The translations under genes and the position numbers were made by a program. Of a DNA stretch of 64,000 bases, positions 26,803 to 35,825 are shown piece by piece. The notes beneath the pieces were generated by a model. The model searched no databases. It was given only the letters and a program-made list of their open reading frames with translations, and had not been told where the DNA came from. Positions within the stretch are counted from its first letter, which is position 1; every line of letters starts with the position of its first letter. This DNA is from Chitinophaga varians (GTDB taxonomy: Bacteria > Bacteroidota > Bacteroidia > Chitinophagales > Chitinophagaceae): positions 1,612,001-1,676,000 of the forward strand of contig NZ_JABAIA010000002.1 of the NCBI RefSeq assembly GCF_012641275.1, in the 5' to 3' direction.

Positions 26803-27388
26803 ATGATGCGGATTCCAGGTGTTCCACGCAGTTGAAGAGCGGGCATTCCCATTTATCGCCTGCCAGTTCCAGGTGGGTGATAGACGTGTTCTTCATGGGT
26901 GGCGGTGGCGGCAGGTGGGGCAGGAGATGGGCCAGCATTTGCCGGATAAAGCTGCCATGGGTGACGATGATAATTTGTTTTCCTTTTTCTGTGGCGATGA
27001 GTTCATTCAGAAAAGACATGCCTCTTTCCAGCACGGAGGCATTGGTTTCCATGCCGAGGTCCTGCAATTTCCAGTCGGGTCCCCATTTTTCCAGTCGTTC
27101 TTCTTCGGTGGTGCCTTCTATCAGTCCGCCGCCGGCTTCCCCGATGCGGGTGTCCTGCCAGATGGTGTCGATGCCCAGTTGTTCGGCGAGAACGGCTGCT
27201 GTTTGCCGGGCGCGGATCAGATGGCTGGAGCAGACGATGTCCCATGGCTGTCCGGCGAGCCGTGATCCCAGTTTGCGGGCCTGTTCCAGACCTTCTTCAT
27301 CCAGCGGAATATCAGAATATCCCTGCAGTCGGCCGGCTTTGTTCCAGGATGTGCTACCATGACGAATAATTGCAATACGGGTCACCAT
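26801..27388 (-). CDS. Histidine phosphatase family protein (phosphoglycerate mutase-like)
   Basis: The RHG signature is at the start (IAIIRHGSTSWNKAGRLQGYSDIPL), with His9 as the phospho-acceptor. The second catalytic histidine is in IIIVTHGSFIRQML. The CSSHLIRARQTA segment carries the conserved arginine. The 195-residue length fits the small, cofactor-independent branch of acid phosphatases/PGM-like enzymes (GpmB, CobC and relatives). The substrate cannot be read from sequence. It is a single gene convergent with the protease; the space behind its start holds a short plus-strand ORF. Confidence 0.88.
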   Translation of the reverse strand: MVTRIAIIRHGSTSWNKAGRLQGYSDIPLDEEGLEQARKLGSRLAGQPWDIVCSSHLIRARQTAAVLAEQLGIDTIWQDTRIGEAGGGLIEGTTEEERLEKWGPDWKLQDLGMETNASVLERGMSFLNELIATEKGKQIIIVTHGSFIRQMLAHLLPHLPPPPPMKNTSITHLELAGDKWECPLFNCVEHLESAS

Positions 27389-27490
27389 AAATGTCTGCTC
27401 GTTTTTTTAGGGTAGCAAAGATAAACAACGAAGGTGGTAAATTCATCCTCAGGAGGTGGAAAGCGCAGGGATATTCCATAATTTTGACAT

Positions 27491-27664
27491 ATGGAAACAA
27501 TGATCATACCCGCTGAGAATAGTCCAAAGCCTGATAATACCGAAACACAGCCGGAAGAGCCGGTCATTATACACGATGGCTCCGGCGGAGCTTTTGAAGG
27601 TACAGAAACCGTATCCGAAGAACAGGAAGAAGGACCGGAGCGGGAGAGGCCCCGGCCCTATTAA
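27491..27664 (+). CDS. Small acidic protein of 57 residues, function unknown
   Basis: The reading frame ATG 27491 to TAA 27662-27664 encodes METMIIPAENSPKPDNTETQ followed by a Glu/Pro-rich stretch ending RERPRPY. It is short and has no hydrophobic segment. Reasons to consider it real: TAATTTTG at 27479-27486 matches the -7 consensus just before the ATG, and its stop is separated by only 2 bp from the stop of the convergent epimerase-like gene, using the gap fully. There is no Shine-Dalgarno and such placement could be chance. A disordered, charged small protein is all that can be said. Confidence 0.5.
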   Translation: METMIIPAENSPKPDNTETQPEEPVIIHDGSGGAFEGTETVSEEQEEGPERERPRPY

Positions 27665-27666
27665 TT

Positions 27667-28557
27667 TTAGTCGCGTTCGCTTTGAACGATCGTTGACAAC
27701 AGGTTGTTGTGTACCGGTAACCAGCCCAGGCTGCGTGCAGCCACAGCAGACACGATACTGTTGGACCCCAGTCCGAAATGTGCGCCCTCTATGCCCCAAC
27801 GGCGGATGGCCTCTTCTATCGTGATAGACGCTGTCTTTCCGCCGAAGCCCAGCGATTTGCTGATAGCGGTAGCTATTTCTTTCAGGGAATGAATACCGTT
27901 TTCCGCGTAATAAAAGCTACCGGAAGGCGCTTGTTCCAGCGTCAGCAGGTAGAGGTCGGCCAGGTCTTCAATATGTACATTAGACCAGCGGTTTTCGCCT
28001 GCGCCGATATGAATGCCATGCCCGGCTTCTCTTGCGGCTTCCGTTAGCATGGGCACTTGTACCGAATCTTTTTTGATGCCGGTGCCGGTACCATAGATCA
28101 TGGTCGGGCATATGACGCTGTAGTGGCCTTCTGCCGCCAGTACCGCCCTGTCAATGGCTACCCGTGCCGCTTTTTCAAGTCGCGGGTTTTTAGGGATAAA
28201 GGTAAATGGTTCGATGTTGGCATAAGCGCCCCTGGCCTTATCACCGGCAATACTGGAGCCGGACGTATGGACGAATTTTTTACCGGTGCCGGCCAGCGTT
28301 TCGAGGATAGTGGCCACCACATAGGGGTTGTCGGCTGAAGCGGTATTGATCACTGCGTCTGCCGCTGCCGCTTCCCGCGCGATGACCGCTTCATCATCAA
28401 GAGAACCGGCCACTGGTTGAATGCCCACCGCTGTCAACGCCGGGAAGTCTTTTTCATTTCTTGCCAGTCCGTTGACCTTGTAACCTGCTTTCAGCAGCCG
28501 GGCCGCCACGGAGCCGCCGATATAACCGGTGACACCCGTCATAAATACTGTTTTCAT
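27667..28557 (-). CDS. NAD(P)-dependent epimerase/dehydratase-like SDR protein
   Basis: The N-terminal Rossmann motif is MKTVFMTGVTGYIGGSVAARLL (TGxxGxxG). Further extended-SDR features are the ADAVINTASAD strand, VHTSGSSI, and the CPTMIYGTGTGIKKDS substrate-region start; however the usual YxxxK pair is not in the standard place, which is common in atypical SDRs of the NmrA/Ycf39-like group. The 296-residue length is normal. It probably binds NADP(H) in the cytoplasm; the substrate is unknown. It stands alone between convergent and divergent neighbours. Confidence 0.85.
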   Translation of the reverse strand: MKTVFMTGVTGYIGGSVAARLLKAGYKVNGLARNEKDFPALTAVGIQPVAGSLDDEAVIAREAAAADAVINTASADNPYVVATILETLAGTGKKFVHTSGSSIAGDKARGAYANIEPFTFIPKNPRLEKAARVAIDRAVLAAEGHYSVICPTMIYGTGTGIKKDSVQVPMLTEAAREAGHGIHIGAGENRWSNVHIEDLADLYLLTLEQAPSGSFYYAENGIHSLKEIATAISKSLGFGGKTASITIEEAIRRWGIEGAHFGLGSNSIVSAVAARSLGWLPVHNNLLSTIVQSERD

Positions 28558-28683
28558 CTGTTGTTACTTTAAAAGATGGATGATCAAATATGGTAGAAGC
28601 GAGTGTCCGGCAGAATTTTCCTGGCGATGTTTTTGTGCGGGATTAAATCCTTACATTTAAGTCTAACCAAAAAAGATTCTGTT

Positions 28684-29757
28684 ATGTTATCCTTGGAAAA
28701 TATCAGTGAGTTGCTGGGTAAAGATAGCGATATACTTTTACAACACGAAAGCAAGACCATCTCCAAAGACATGCTGCATCTGCCGGGACCGGATACGGTC
28801 AATCGTATCTATCAGCCTTCCAGCCGCAATCCGCAGGTATTGCGCAGCCTGGGGCAGCTGTTTAATTCCGGCCGGCTGGCTGGCACTGGTTACATGTCCG
28901 TCCTGCCGGTAGACCAGGGCGTGGAACACAGCGCGGGCGCTTCCTTCGCTAAAAATCCCGCTTATTTTGATCCTGAAAATATAGTGAAACTGGCCATAGA
29001 AGGCGGTTGCAATGCCGTCGCCTCCACCTTTGGGGTGCTGGCTTCCGTATCGCGCCGGTATGCGCACCGCATTCCGTTCATCGTTAAAATCAATCATAAC
29101 GAACTGCTCACTTATCCGAATAAAGCCGATCAGGTGATGTATGGCACTGTCCAGGAAGCGTGGAACCTCGGCGCCGCGGCAGTGGGCGCCACTATCTATT
29201 TCGGCTCCGACAATGCCGACCGGCAGCTGGTGGAAGTGGCGCAGGCTTTTGAACTGGCCCACGAGCTGGGAATGGCCACCATCCTGTGGTGTTATCTCCG
29301 CAACGATGCCTTCAAAAAAGATGTGGACTACCACCTGGCAGCAGACCTCACCGGTCAGGCCAATCACCTCGGGGTGACCATCCAGGCGGATATCATCAAA
29401 CAAAAACTACCGGAGGTAAATGGGGGCTACAAAGCACTGAACACCGGCACCTCCTCCTATGGTAAACTGGATGAACGTATCTATACTGAACTGACCTCCA
29501 ATAATCCGATCGATCTTTGCCGTTACCAGGTGGCTAACTGCTACATGGGCCGTATGGGCCTCATTAACTCGGGCGGCGCTTCACAAGGTGCCGCTGATCT
29601 CGCCGATGCCGTAAGGACAGCGGTGATCAATAAAAGAGCCGGCGGCGTGGGACTGATCTCCGGCCGTAAAGCCTTCCAGCGGCCAATGAAGGATGGTGCG
29701 GCTTTATTAAATGCCATTCAGGACGTGTACCTGAACCAGGAAGTAACAATCGCTTAA
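28684..29757 (+). CDS. Class I fructose-bisphosphate aldolase (FbaB/DhnA type)
   Basis: The ATG at 28684 ([14 protein letters not shown]) is preferred; the frame opens 27 codons upstream without a plausible start. Hallmarks of the prokaryotic class I FBA family are the [13 protein letters not shown] segment, the [18 protein letters not shown] strand, [13 protein letters not shown] with the presumed active-site lysine region, and [15 protein letters not shown] for phosphate binding. The length of 357 residues is at the long end of the family, as in other Bacteroidota. It acts in glycolysis/gluconeogenesis, cleaving fructose 1,6-bisphosphate through a Schiff base. It may share a transcript with the VOC gene 20 bp downstream. 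Confidence 0.93.
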   Translation: MLSLENISELLGKDSDILLQHESKTISKDMLHLPGPDTVNRIYQPSSRNPQVLRSLGQLFNSGRLAGTGYMSVLPVDQGVEHSAGASFAKNPAYFDPENIVKLAIEGGCNAVASTFGVLASVSRRYAHRIPFIVKINHNELLTYPNKADQVMYGTVQEAWNLGAAAVGATIYFGSDNADRQLVEVAQAFELAHELGMATILWCYLRNDAFKKDVDYHLAADLTGQANHLGVTIQADIIKQKLPEVNGGYKALNTGTSSYGKLDERIYTELTSNNPIDLCRYQVANCYMGRMGLINSGGASQGAADLADAVRTAVINKRAGGVGLISGRKAFQRPMKDGAALLNAIQDVYLNQEVTIA

Positions 29758-29777
29758 TGTCTGTAAAATAATTAACG

Positions 29778-30140
29778 ATGACTCCGGAATGTTCGGCTAC
29801 TATCTTCTCTGTCAGCAATTTGCCTGCTGCTATCAAATACTATGTAGATACCCTGGGTTTTTCCATTGATTTTGAATATGGGGCGATCGCCGGCCTGAAG
29901 TATGGCAATGTGCTGTTGCAATTGTCCGGCCCGAACCTGATAGGCAACAGGAAGGCCACTGGCGAAGGAAATATGTATATTTTTTGTGATGAAGTGGATG
30001 CCTACTTTCAGCACATCGCTGCTAAAGGCGCACTGGTGATCGTAGAACCCAATGACCGCGAATATGGCATGAGAGATTTTGCTATTAAAGATGCGGATGG
30101 GAATATCCTCGCGTTTGGGACAGAAGCTGTAGGAAAATAA
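29778..30140 (+). CDS. VOC superfamily (glyoxalase-like) protein
   Basis: The 120-residue protein shows the two beta-alpha-beta-beta-beta modules of the glyoxalase fold: ATIFSVSNLPAAIKYYVDTLGFSIDF-like start (read in pieces), YGNVLLQLSGP, GEGNMYIFCDEVDAYF and the final MRDFAIKDADGNILAFG, which is the usual end of glyoxalase/bleomycin-resistance-type proteins. It starts 20 bp after the aldolase gene and is followed by a strong terminator. Its substrate is unknown. Confidence 0.85.
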   Translation: MTPECSATIFSVSNLPAAIKYYVDTLGFSIDFEYGAIAGLKYGNVLLQLSGPNLIGNRKATGEGNMYIFCDEVDAYFQHIAAKGALVIVEPNDREYGMRDFAIKDADGNILAFGTEAVGK

Positions 30141-30170
30141 AAACCATCGTATAAATAGCTATCGTTAAAC

Positions 30171-30217
30171 AGGCTGCCTTAAAAGCATAACAGCTTTCAG
30201 GGCAGCCTTATTTTTTC
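30171..30217 (+). terminator. Rho-independent terminator after the aldolase/VOC genes
   Basis: AGGCTGCCTTAAAAGC and GCTTTCAGGGCAGCCT form a 16-bp stem (with G-T pairs) around ATAACA, followed by TTATTTTTT. It lies about 30 bp past the VOC stop. Confidence 0.88.
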
Positions 30218-30277
30218 CGTAGGTTAGTTGACCCACGCATCTGTAATATAGTCCAGGTCGCAGGGCCACTTAAACTT

Positions 30278-31522
30278 CTATCTCACCTGTCCGCTGCCAT
30301 ACACAAACCATTTCTCCGTTACCAGTTTCTCGAGGGCAAAAGGCCCGCGTGCATGCAGTTTCTGTGTGGAGATGCCGATTTCGGCGCCCAGTCCAAATAC
30401 GCCGCCGTCTGTGAAACGGGTGGAGGCGTTGACGTATACAGCTGCGGCATCCACGGTATTGAGGAACTGTTCACTGATGATAGGGTCGCGGGAGATGATG
30501 GCTTCCGAGTGGCGGGAGGAGAATTCCTGTATATGCGCCAGTGCAGCTGTTGTATCAGGCACTATTTTGATGGAGCATTTGAGCGACAGGAATTCGCGGC
30601 CGAAATCCTCTGGCTGCGCTTTATGGAGGTGCGGGTATTGTTGTGCTTCCAGCAGCGCGTAGGCGGCCGGTTCTGCATAGATGTCCACTTCATGGGCTGC
30701 CAGTTGTGGCGCCAGCAGGGCGATGAAGCTGGCGGCCACGGGCTCGTCTACCAGTACGGTGTCCAGTGCGTTGCACACGGAGGGGCGCGATACCTTGGCG
30801 TTGGTAACGATGCCTGCCGCCTGTTCCAGGTTGGCAGAGCGTTCCACATAGGTGTGGCATACGCCGGCGCCGGTTTCTATCACCGGTACGCGGGAGTACT
30901 GACGAACGAAGTCGATCAGCTGCTGTGAGCCACGCGGGATGATGATGTCAATATATTGAGAGGCCGTCAGCATTTCAGTGACCAGCGCACGGTCAGTGGG
31001 CAGCAGCTGCACAGCGTTTTCGTCGGTATTAAAAGCACGCAGTGTTTCCTGTATCAGGGATACGAGGATGGTGTTGGTATGGATGGCATCGGAGCCGCCG
31101 CGCAGCACGCATACGTTGCCGGAGCGGATGCAGAGCGCCGCTACGTCTACTGTGACGTTGGGGCGGGACTCATAAATGACGCCTACCACGCCGAGCGGCA
31201 CTGTCTTTTTCTGTATCAGGAGCCCGTTGTCGAGATGGTTTTCCAGCAGCAGTTGATTGGCCGGGTCCGGAAGCCTGGCGATGTCCTGCAGGCTGGCGGC
31301 GAGGGCGCGAATGCGCGGGGCATTGAGCAGCAACCGGTCTTTCTTGGGATCTTCGTCCGGCATCAGGTCCAGGTCCTTCTGGTTGGCCGCCATGATAGCG
31401 GGGATATTTTCATACAGGGTACGGGACAGCTGTTGCAGGAGTGCCTGTTTCTGCGCGTCGGGCAGTGTCCGGATAGACACTGTGGCCTGCCGGGCCTTCT
31501 CTAAAAGGGGTTGGATCGTCAT
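30278..31522 (-). CDS. proA: Glutamate-5-semialdehyde dehydrogenase (gamma-glutamyl phosphate reductase)
   Basis: The protein carries the ProA landmarks LGVVGVIYESRPNVTVDVAALC, CVLRGGSDAIHTN, DIIIPRGSQQLIDF and SRPSVCNALDTVLVDE; the cysteine in the last is the catalytic residue. The C-terminal TRFTDGGVFGLGAEIGISTQKLHARGP (in pieces) is invariant in the family. The length of 414 residues is normal. It reduces gamma-glutamyl phosphate with NADPH in the second step of proline synthesis. It lies 12 bp after proB in the same direction, forming the classical proBA operon. Confidence 0.97.
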   Translation of the reverse strand: MTIQPLLEKARQATVSIRTLPDAQKQALLQQLSRTLYENIPAIMAANQKDLDLMPDEDPKKDRLLLNAPRIRALAASLQDIARLPDPANQLLLENHLDNGLLIQKKTVPLGVVGVIYESRPNVTVDVAALCIRSGNVCVLRGGSDAIHTNTILVSLIQETLRAFNTDENAVQLLPTDRALVTEMLTASQYIDIIIPRGSQQLIDFVRQYSRVPVIETGAGVCHTYVERSANLEQAAGIVTNAKVSRPSVCNALDTVLVDEPVAASFIALLAPQLAAHEVDIYAEPAAYALLEAQQYPHLHKAQPEDFGREFLSLKCSIKIVPDTTAALAHIQEFSSRHSEAIISRDPIISEQFLNTVDAAAVYVNASTRFTDGGVFGLGAEIGISTQKLHARGPFALEKLVTEKWFVYGSGQVR

Positions 31523-31534
31523 GATACATTACAT

Positions 31535-32569
31535 TTATAACAGCACAATATCGTCGGCATGTGCTACTTCTGTGTTTTGTGCTTTGTGATTTGTTTCCAG
31601 TATATCGGAAGATATTTTGGCCCTGCCTACGGCGATGGCTATATTATCTTCATTAATGATCTCTATCACTTCGCCACATTCAAATTTTTCCACTACTTCC
31701 TTCACGCCCACGGCGAGCAGGCTGTGACGGCTCTCCAGCGCCTGTTGCGCGCCGGCGTCGATCAATATCCTGCCGGTAACGAGGCTGCCGCTGGCGAGCC
31801 ATTTTCTGCGGGCAGGCATGCTGCAGGGCTGTGGTAAACAGAGCGTCCCGGTTTTGCCGGCCATGGCATTGAGAATACCGTCGTTGGTACGGATACCGAA
31901 GATCACCACACGGATGCCCATGCGGGTGGCCAGCCGGGCAAAGGTGAGCTTGGACACCATGCCGCCCAGTCCCAGCGCTGATTTTTCCTTATCGGCCAGC
32001 GATAAGGCGGTTTTGTCGATCACGTCTATCTGCGGCACTACCTGGCCTTCACGGTCCAACACACCGGCAACGCTGGTGCTGAAAAGCAGGAGGGAGGCGC
32101 CAAAGCCCACGGCGATCAGCGTGGCCAGTTCGTCGTTGTCGGAGAATTTCAGCTCCAGGCTGCTCACCACGTCGTTTTCATTGGCAATAGGGATGATATT
32201 ATTGGCCCACAGCTCTTCGTAGGTACGCTTCAGCTGCAGGAACTGGTCCCTGTTGGAGAAATGCTGCCGCTCACAGAGGCTCTGCGCCACCGCGATATTG
32301 TAAGGAGCAAAATAACGGCTGTATTTACTCAGCAGCAGCGGGTTGCCGATGGCGGCAGCGGCCTTGCGCTGGCTGATAGTGCCTTCGTACTCCTTCATGT
32401 ATTGTTTGCCTGCGGCCACCGCGCCGGAAGACACCAGCACAATATGATATTGCTGATGCAGTTCCGCCACCTGACGGGCGATGCCGGCTATGACAGTTTC
32501 GTCCAGATCACCGTTGGCATGGGTGATAGACGCTGTACCGAACTTTATAACTAGTATTGGTTTGCTCAA
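31535..32569 (-). CDS. proB: Glutamate 5-kinase
   Basis: The amino acid kinase domain begins ILVIKFGTASITHANGDLD, with VLVSSGAVAAGKQYM and the NENDVVSSLELKFSDNDELATLIA metal/substrate region. The LGGMVSKLTFARLATRMGI segment holds the conserved nucleotide-binding lysine. After about residue 250 a PUA-type domain is visible (GRILIDAGAQQALESRHSLLAVGV), a feature of full-length ProB. The total of 344 residues is slightly short but complete. It phosphorylates glutamate in the first step of proline synthesis and is normally feedback-inhibited by proline. Its divergent neighbour is the beta-lactamase gene. Confidence 0.95.
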   Translation of the reverse strand: MSKPILVIKFGTASITHANGDLDETVIAGIARQVAELHQQYHIVLVSSGAVAAGKQYMKEYEGTISQRKAAAAIGNPLLLSKYSRYFAPYNIAVAQSLCERQHFSNRDQFLQLKRTYEELWANNIIPIANENDVVSSLELKFSDNDELATLIAVGFGASLLLFSTSVAGVLDREGQVVPQIDVIDKTALSLADKEKSALGLGGMVSKLTFARLATRMGIRVVIFGIRTNDGILNAMAGKTGTLCLPQPCSMPARRKWLASGSLVTGRILIDAGAQQALESRHSLLAVGVKEVVEKFECGEVIEIINEDNIAIAVGRAKISSDILETNHKAQNTEVAHADDIVLL

Positions 32570-32713
32570 AGCCTTTCGTTTTAAAGGCTAAAATTAATAC
32601 CTGATCCGGGAAATTCTAAATGTAAAATGAAACACACGCCCTATTGGCTAAAAAATGTGAACAGCTGGATAAATAACGGTTAAATTAACGCAATAGAACA
32701 GCGGTGTTTTAAA

Positions 32714-32721
32714 TACCTTTG
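32714..32721 (+). promoter_or_regulatory. -7 promoter box for the beta-lactamase gene
   Basis: TACCTTTG matches TAnnTTTG and ends 29 bp before the beta-lactamase ATG. No TTTG was found at the expected -33 distance, so the promoter may be weak or activator-dependent. Confidence 0.5.
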
Positions 32722-32750
32722 TAGTCCTTAATTTTTAATCCACCCTTTTT

Positions 32751-33644
32751 ATGTTCATGCGCCCACTTTTCCGTCTGGCTATCATGCTGATATGCCCTCT
32801 TCTGTCTATCGCTCAAACAAAAAACAACCTTCCCCAGCAATTTGCAGTCATCGCCGAAGCGGCCAAAGGTAAAGTAGGTGTCTCAGTCCAGGTACTGGAA
32901 ACCGGCCAGCGGATGGGGTACAACAGCATCCGGCAGTTCCCGATGCAAAGTGTTTACAAGTTCCCCATTGCCATGGCGGTATTGCAGCAGGTGGACCAGG
33001 GCAAGCTGCAGTTGCAACAGCCTGTTAAAGTATTGCCGTCTGACTATATTCCCAGGCCCGGCCACAGCCCGCTGCGCGACGAGCATCCTGCCGGCAACGT
33101 GGACGTAACGGTAGCGGAACTGCTGCGTTACAACGTGGCGGAAAGTGACGGCTCGGCCTGTGATGTGCTGTTGCGCCTCATCGGCGGCACTAAGGCGGCA
33201 GACCGGTATGTGCATAGCCTTGGTATTAAAGATATGTCCATCGCATTGACAGAAAAAGTACAGGTGCCCAATGAACCTATGCAGTACCAGAACTGGTGTA
33301 CGCCAGACGCGATGAATGCCCTGTTTAAAAAATTCTATACAGGCCATGTATTGTCCGACAGCAGCTTTCATTTCCTGCTCGACCTGCTGGTGAATTCCGG
33401 CCCGGGCGCAAGACGGCTGAAAGCACAGCTGCCGGCAGGTACCGTGGTGGCACACAAGACCGGCACCTCCGGCACGGAGAACGGGCTTACCCGTGCAACC
33501 AACGACGCAGGCATCATCACACTGCCTAACGGTCAGCATATGGTGATCTCCGTGTTCATCAGGGACTCCTACGCCGATCAGCAAACCCGGGAGAAGACCA
33601 TCGCCGATATCGCGAAAGCGGCGTGGGACCATTTTGTACCTTAA
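32751..33644 (+). CDS. Class A beta-lactamase (subclass A2-like)
   Basis: A signal peptide ends near LLSIAQ (residue 22). Active-site motifs are S67-V-Y-K70, S132-D133-G134 in place of the usual SDN, E175 in the omega-loop (VPNEPMQYQNW) and K236-T-G in AHKTGTS. The QYQNWCTP segment and the loop lengths resemble the Bacteroidota A2 group (PER/VEB/CfxA relatives). The enzyme would hydrolyse beta-lactams in the periplasm; its spectrum cannot be inferred from this. It precedes a two-component system by 36 bp in the same direction and may be co-transcribed with it. Confidence 0.92.
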   Translation: MFMRPLFRLAIMLICPLLSIAQTKNNLPQQFAVIAEAAKGKVGVSVQVLETGQRMGYNSIRQFPMQSVYKFPIAMAVLQQVDQGKLQLQQPVKVLPSDYIPRPGHSPLRDEHPAGNVDVTVAELLRYNVAESDGSACDVLLRLIGGTKAADRYVHSLGIKDMSIALTEKVQVPNEPMQYQNWCTPDAMNALFKKFYTGHVLSDSSFHFLLDLLVNSGPGARRLKAQLPAGTVVAHKTGTSGTENGLTRATNDAGIITLPNGQHMVISVFIRDSYADQQTREKTIADIAKAAWDHFVP

Positions 33645-33680
33645 GAAAGAAAAAATGGATAGCTTTGGCTTTTCTGCATC

Positions 33681-34361
33681 ATGAAGATATTAGTCATAGA
33701 AGATGAAGAACGCGTAGGAGCACTTATCCGGCGCGGTCTGGAAGAACAAGGCTATACCGTTACACTGGCATGGGACGGGGAGGCAGGACTGAAGCTGGCG
33801 CTGGGCGGCGGTTTTGACCTGGTCATCACCGATATCGTGTTGCCCCGTATCAACGGATTAGAACTAAGCCGCGCCATACGGGCGGCTCTGCCCTCCATTC
33901 CCATCCTCATGCTCACCGCCTTGGGCACCACTGACGATAAGGTGGAAGGCTTCGATGCCGGCGCTGACGACTACCTCGTGAAACCCTTCGACCTGCGGGA
34001 GCTGCTGGTACGTATCCGCGCACTGCTCAAACGCACCCCCGGCCCTGTTGCACCGCAATCCACCGTGCTGAAATATGCAGACCTGGAAATGGACCTGCAA
34101 ACGAAAAACGTTACCCGCAACGGCCAGGAGATCAGCCTCACGCCCAAAGAATTCCGGCTCCTGGAATTTATGTTGCAAAACAGGGAAAGAGTGCTCTCCC
34201 GCGCAGAAATAGCAGAGAAAGTGTGGGAGACACATTTCGATACCGGCACCAATTTCATCGATGTATATATCAACTACCTCCGCAAAAAGGTAGACAAAGC
34301 GTTCGACGTAAAACTGATCCATACCAAACCCGGTATGGGATTCATTTTTAAAGCAGGCTGA
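33681..34361 (+). CDS. OmpR-family response regulator
   Basis: The receiver domain (about 1-120) has the acidic pair near EDEE, the phosphorylation site D51 in DIVLPRINGLELS, the conserved MLTALG threonine and the VKPFDLRELL lysine. The winged-helix effector domain (about 128-225) shows SLTPKEFRLLEFMLQNRERVLSRAEI and the VYINYLRKKVD recognition helix, ending with the usual IHTKPGMGFIF. The 226-residue length is normal. It lies 2 bp from its cognate kinase gene. The four direct repeats upstream of the efflux operon have the 11-bp spacing used by OmpR/PhoB-type regulators and are the best candidate target. Confidence 0.94.
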   Translation: MKILVIEDEERVGALIRRGLEEQGYTVTLAWDGEAGLKLALGGGFDLVITDIVLPRINGLELSRAIRAALPSIPILMLTALGTTDDKVEGFDAGADDYLVKPFDLRELLVRIRALLKRTPGPVAPQSTVLKYADLEMDLQTKNVTRNGQEISLTPKEFRLLEFMLQNRERVLSRAEIAEKVWETHFDTGTNFIDVYINYLRKKVDKAFDVKLIHTKPGMGFIFKAG

Positions 34362-34363
34362 CC

Positions 34364-35728
34364 ATGAAGATCCGTAACAGGCTCACCTTATTGTTCACCG
34401 GTATGATAGCCGCCCTGTTGCTGCTGTTTGCCTGGGTGGTATATGTTTCGTACTCCCATGACCGGGAAGACGAGTACTACAAAACCCTGCAACAGCAAGC
34501 CGTTACGAAAGCCAACCTCCTGCTGGACGCAAAAGTCAGCCCTGAAGTATTGCAGCTGATCTATAAAAACACCGCCGGTTCCCGTTCCCAGGAGGAAGTG
34601 GCTGTCTATGACACCGCTTTTAACCTCCTGTACCACGACGCGGTGAATATTGATAAAGTAAAAGAAACCCGGCAGATGATCGAAGAGATCATCAGGGACC
34701 GGGAGATCACTTTTCATGCAGGACGCTTACAGGTAGTGGGTTTCCTGTACCCTCATAACGGTACCGACTATATTGTGACCGCCGCGGCGGAGGATGAATA
34801 CGGCCTTCGCCAACTTCAGCATCTCTTCCGCACACTGGCCATCACCTTTCTGGTAGCAGTGGTGTTTGTGTTCCTGGCAGCGCAGTTTTTTTCGCGGCAG
34901 GCCCTGAAACCCGTATCTGATATGGTGGACAAGGTGGAAGAGATTACCGCCACCAACCTGGACCTGCGCCTCGCCGGCGCCGCAGGCAAAGATGAGATAG
35001 CCGAGCTGGCACAGACGTTCAACCGCATGCTGGACCGGCTGGAGCAGTCTTTCGACGCACAGAAACAATTCGTTTCCAATATCTCCCATGAACTGCGTAC
35101 GCCGCTGACCGCCATGATGGCCGAACTGGAGATCACCGCCTCCCGCGACAGGCCCGCAGAAGAATACCGGCAGTCTATGCGCCACGCTATCGCTGACGCG
35201 CAACGGCTGGTAAAACTCTCCAACAGCCTGCTCGACCTGGCCAAAGCCAGCTACGACCCTTCAGAGATCAATTTCCGGGAAATAAGGCTGGATGAAGTAC
35301 TGATGGACGCGCGCAGCGCCATCCTACAGGCACATCCCGAATATAAAATCAATGTGGTCTTCGAAGAAGCCGATGACGATGATATGGTGTCCGTCAATGG
35401 CAACGAATATCTTCTGAAAGTAGCGTTTATCAACCTGCTGGAAAATGGTTGCAAGTTCTCCATCCCGCCGGAGACCACCGTTACGGTCACCTGGTTCAAA
35501 GCCCATACCATCCTGCGTTTTGCAGATACAGGAATTGGTATGTCGAAGGAAGACCTGCCCCATATATTTACCCCTTTTTACCGGGGAGATAACCGCCCTT
35601 ATGCTGAAGGTAATGGCATCGGGCTGTCCCTTGCCCTGAAAATTGTGCGCCTGCACAAGGGGAATATCAGCGTAGTGTCCAAAACCGGCCATGGCACTAC
35701 TTTTACTGTGGAGCTGCCGCATATTTGA
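34364..35728 (+). CDS. Sensor histidine kinase
   Basis: Two membrane segments (about 10-28 and 155-175) enclose a periplasmic sensor domain of about 125 residues. A HAMP domain follows (about 175-228, QALKPVSDMVDKVEEI). The dimerisation/phospho-acceptor helix carries H242 in SNISHELRTPL, and the ATPase domain shows the N box (NLLENGCKFS), the G1 box (FADTGIGMS), F box (FTPFYRGD) and G2 box (GNGIGLSLAL). This is a classic CusS/HK3-type kinase of 454 residues. It is the partner of the response regulator immediately upstream and is followed by a REP-like palindrome 6 bp past its stop, then by the RND efflux operon. A metal or envelope signal is likely but not shown. Confidence 0.93.
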   Translation: MKIRNRLTLLFTGMIAALLLLFAWVVYVSYSHDREDEYYKTLQQQAVTKANLLLDAKVSPEVLQLIYKNTAGSRSQEEVAVYDTAFNLLYHDAVNIDKVKETRQMIEEIIRDREITFHAGRLQVVGFLYPHNGTDYIVTAAAEDEYGLRQLQHLFRTLAITFLVAVVFVFLAAQFFSRQALKPVSDMVDKVEEITATNLDLRLAGAAGKDEIAELAQTFNRMLDRLEQSFDAQKQFVSNISHELRTPLTAMMAELEITASRDRPAEEYRQSMRHAIADAQRLVKLSNSLLDLAKASYDPSEINFREIRLDEVLMDARSAILQAHPEYKINVVFEEADDDDMVSVNGNEYLLKVAFINLLENGCKFSIPPETTVTVTWFKAHTILRFADTGIGMSKEDLPHIFTPFYRGDNRPYAEGNGIGLSLALKIVRLHKGNISVVSKTGHGTTFTVELPHI

Positions 35729-35734
35729 CGGCGT

Positions 35735-35754
35735 CCCAGGGCTGAAGCCCTGGG
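35735..35754. repeat. REP-like palindrome, copy 2
   Basis: CCCAGGGCTGAAGCCCTGGG starts 6 bp after the kinase stop codon. It is in the forward family orientation and is followed by CTACGTTGAG, which resembles the TCAC(G/A)(G/A)TTAG that follows copies 3 and 4. It may also slow transcription between the kinase and the efflux operon. Confidence 0.85.
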
Positions 35755-35825
35755 CTACGTTGAGTTTTGGATTGTTTTTGGGATGTGTTCCTTTATTGAG
35801 AGGTGATTTTCTTTTTCTTTCTTCA

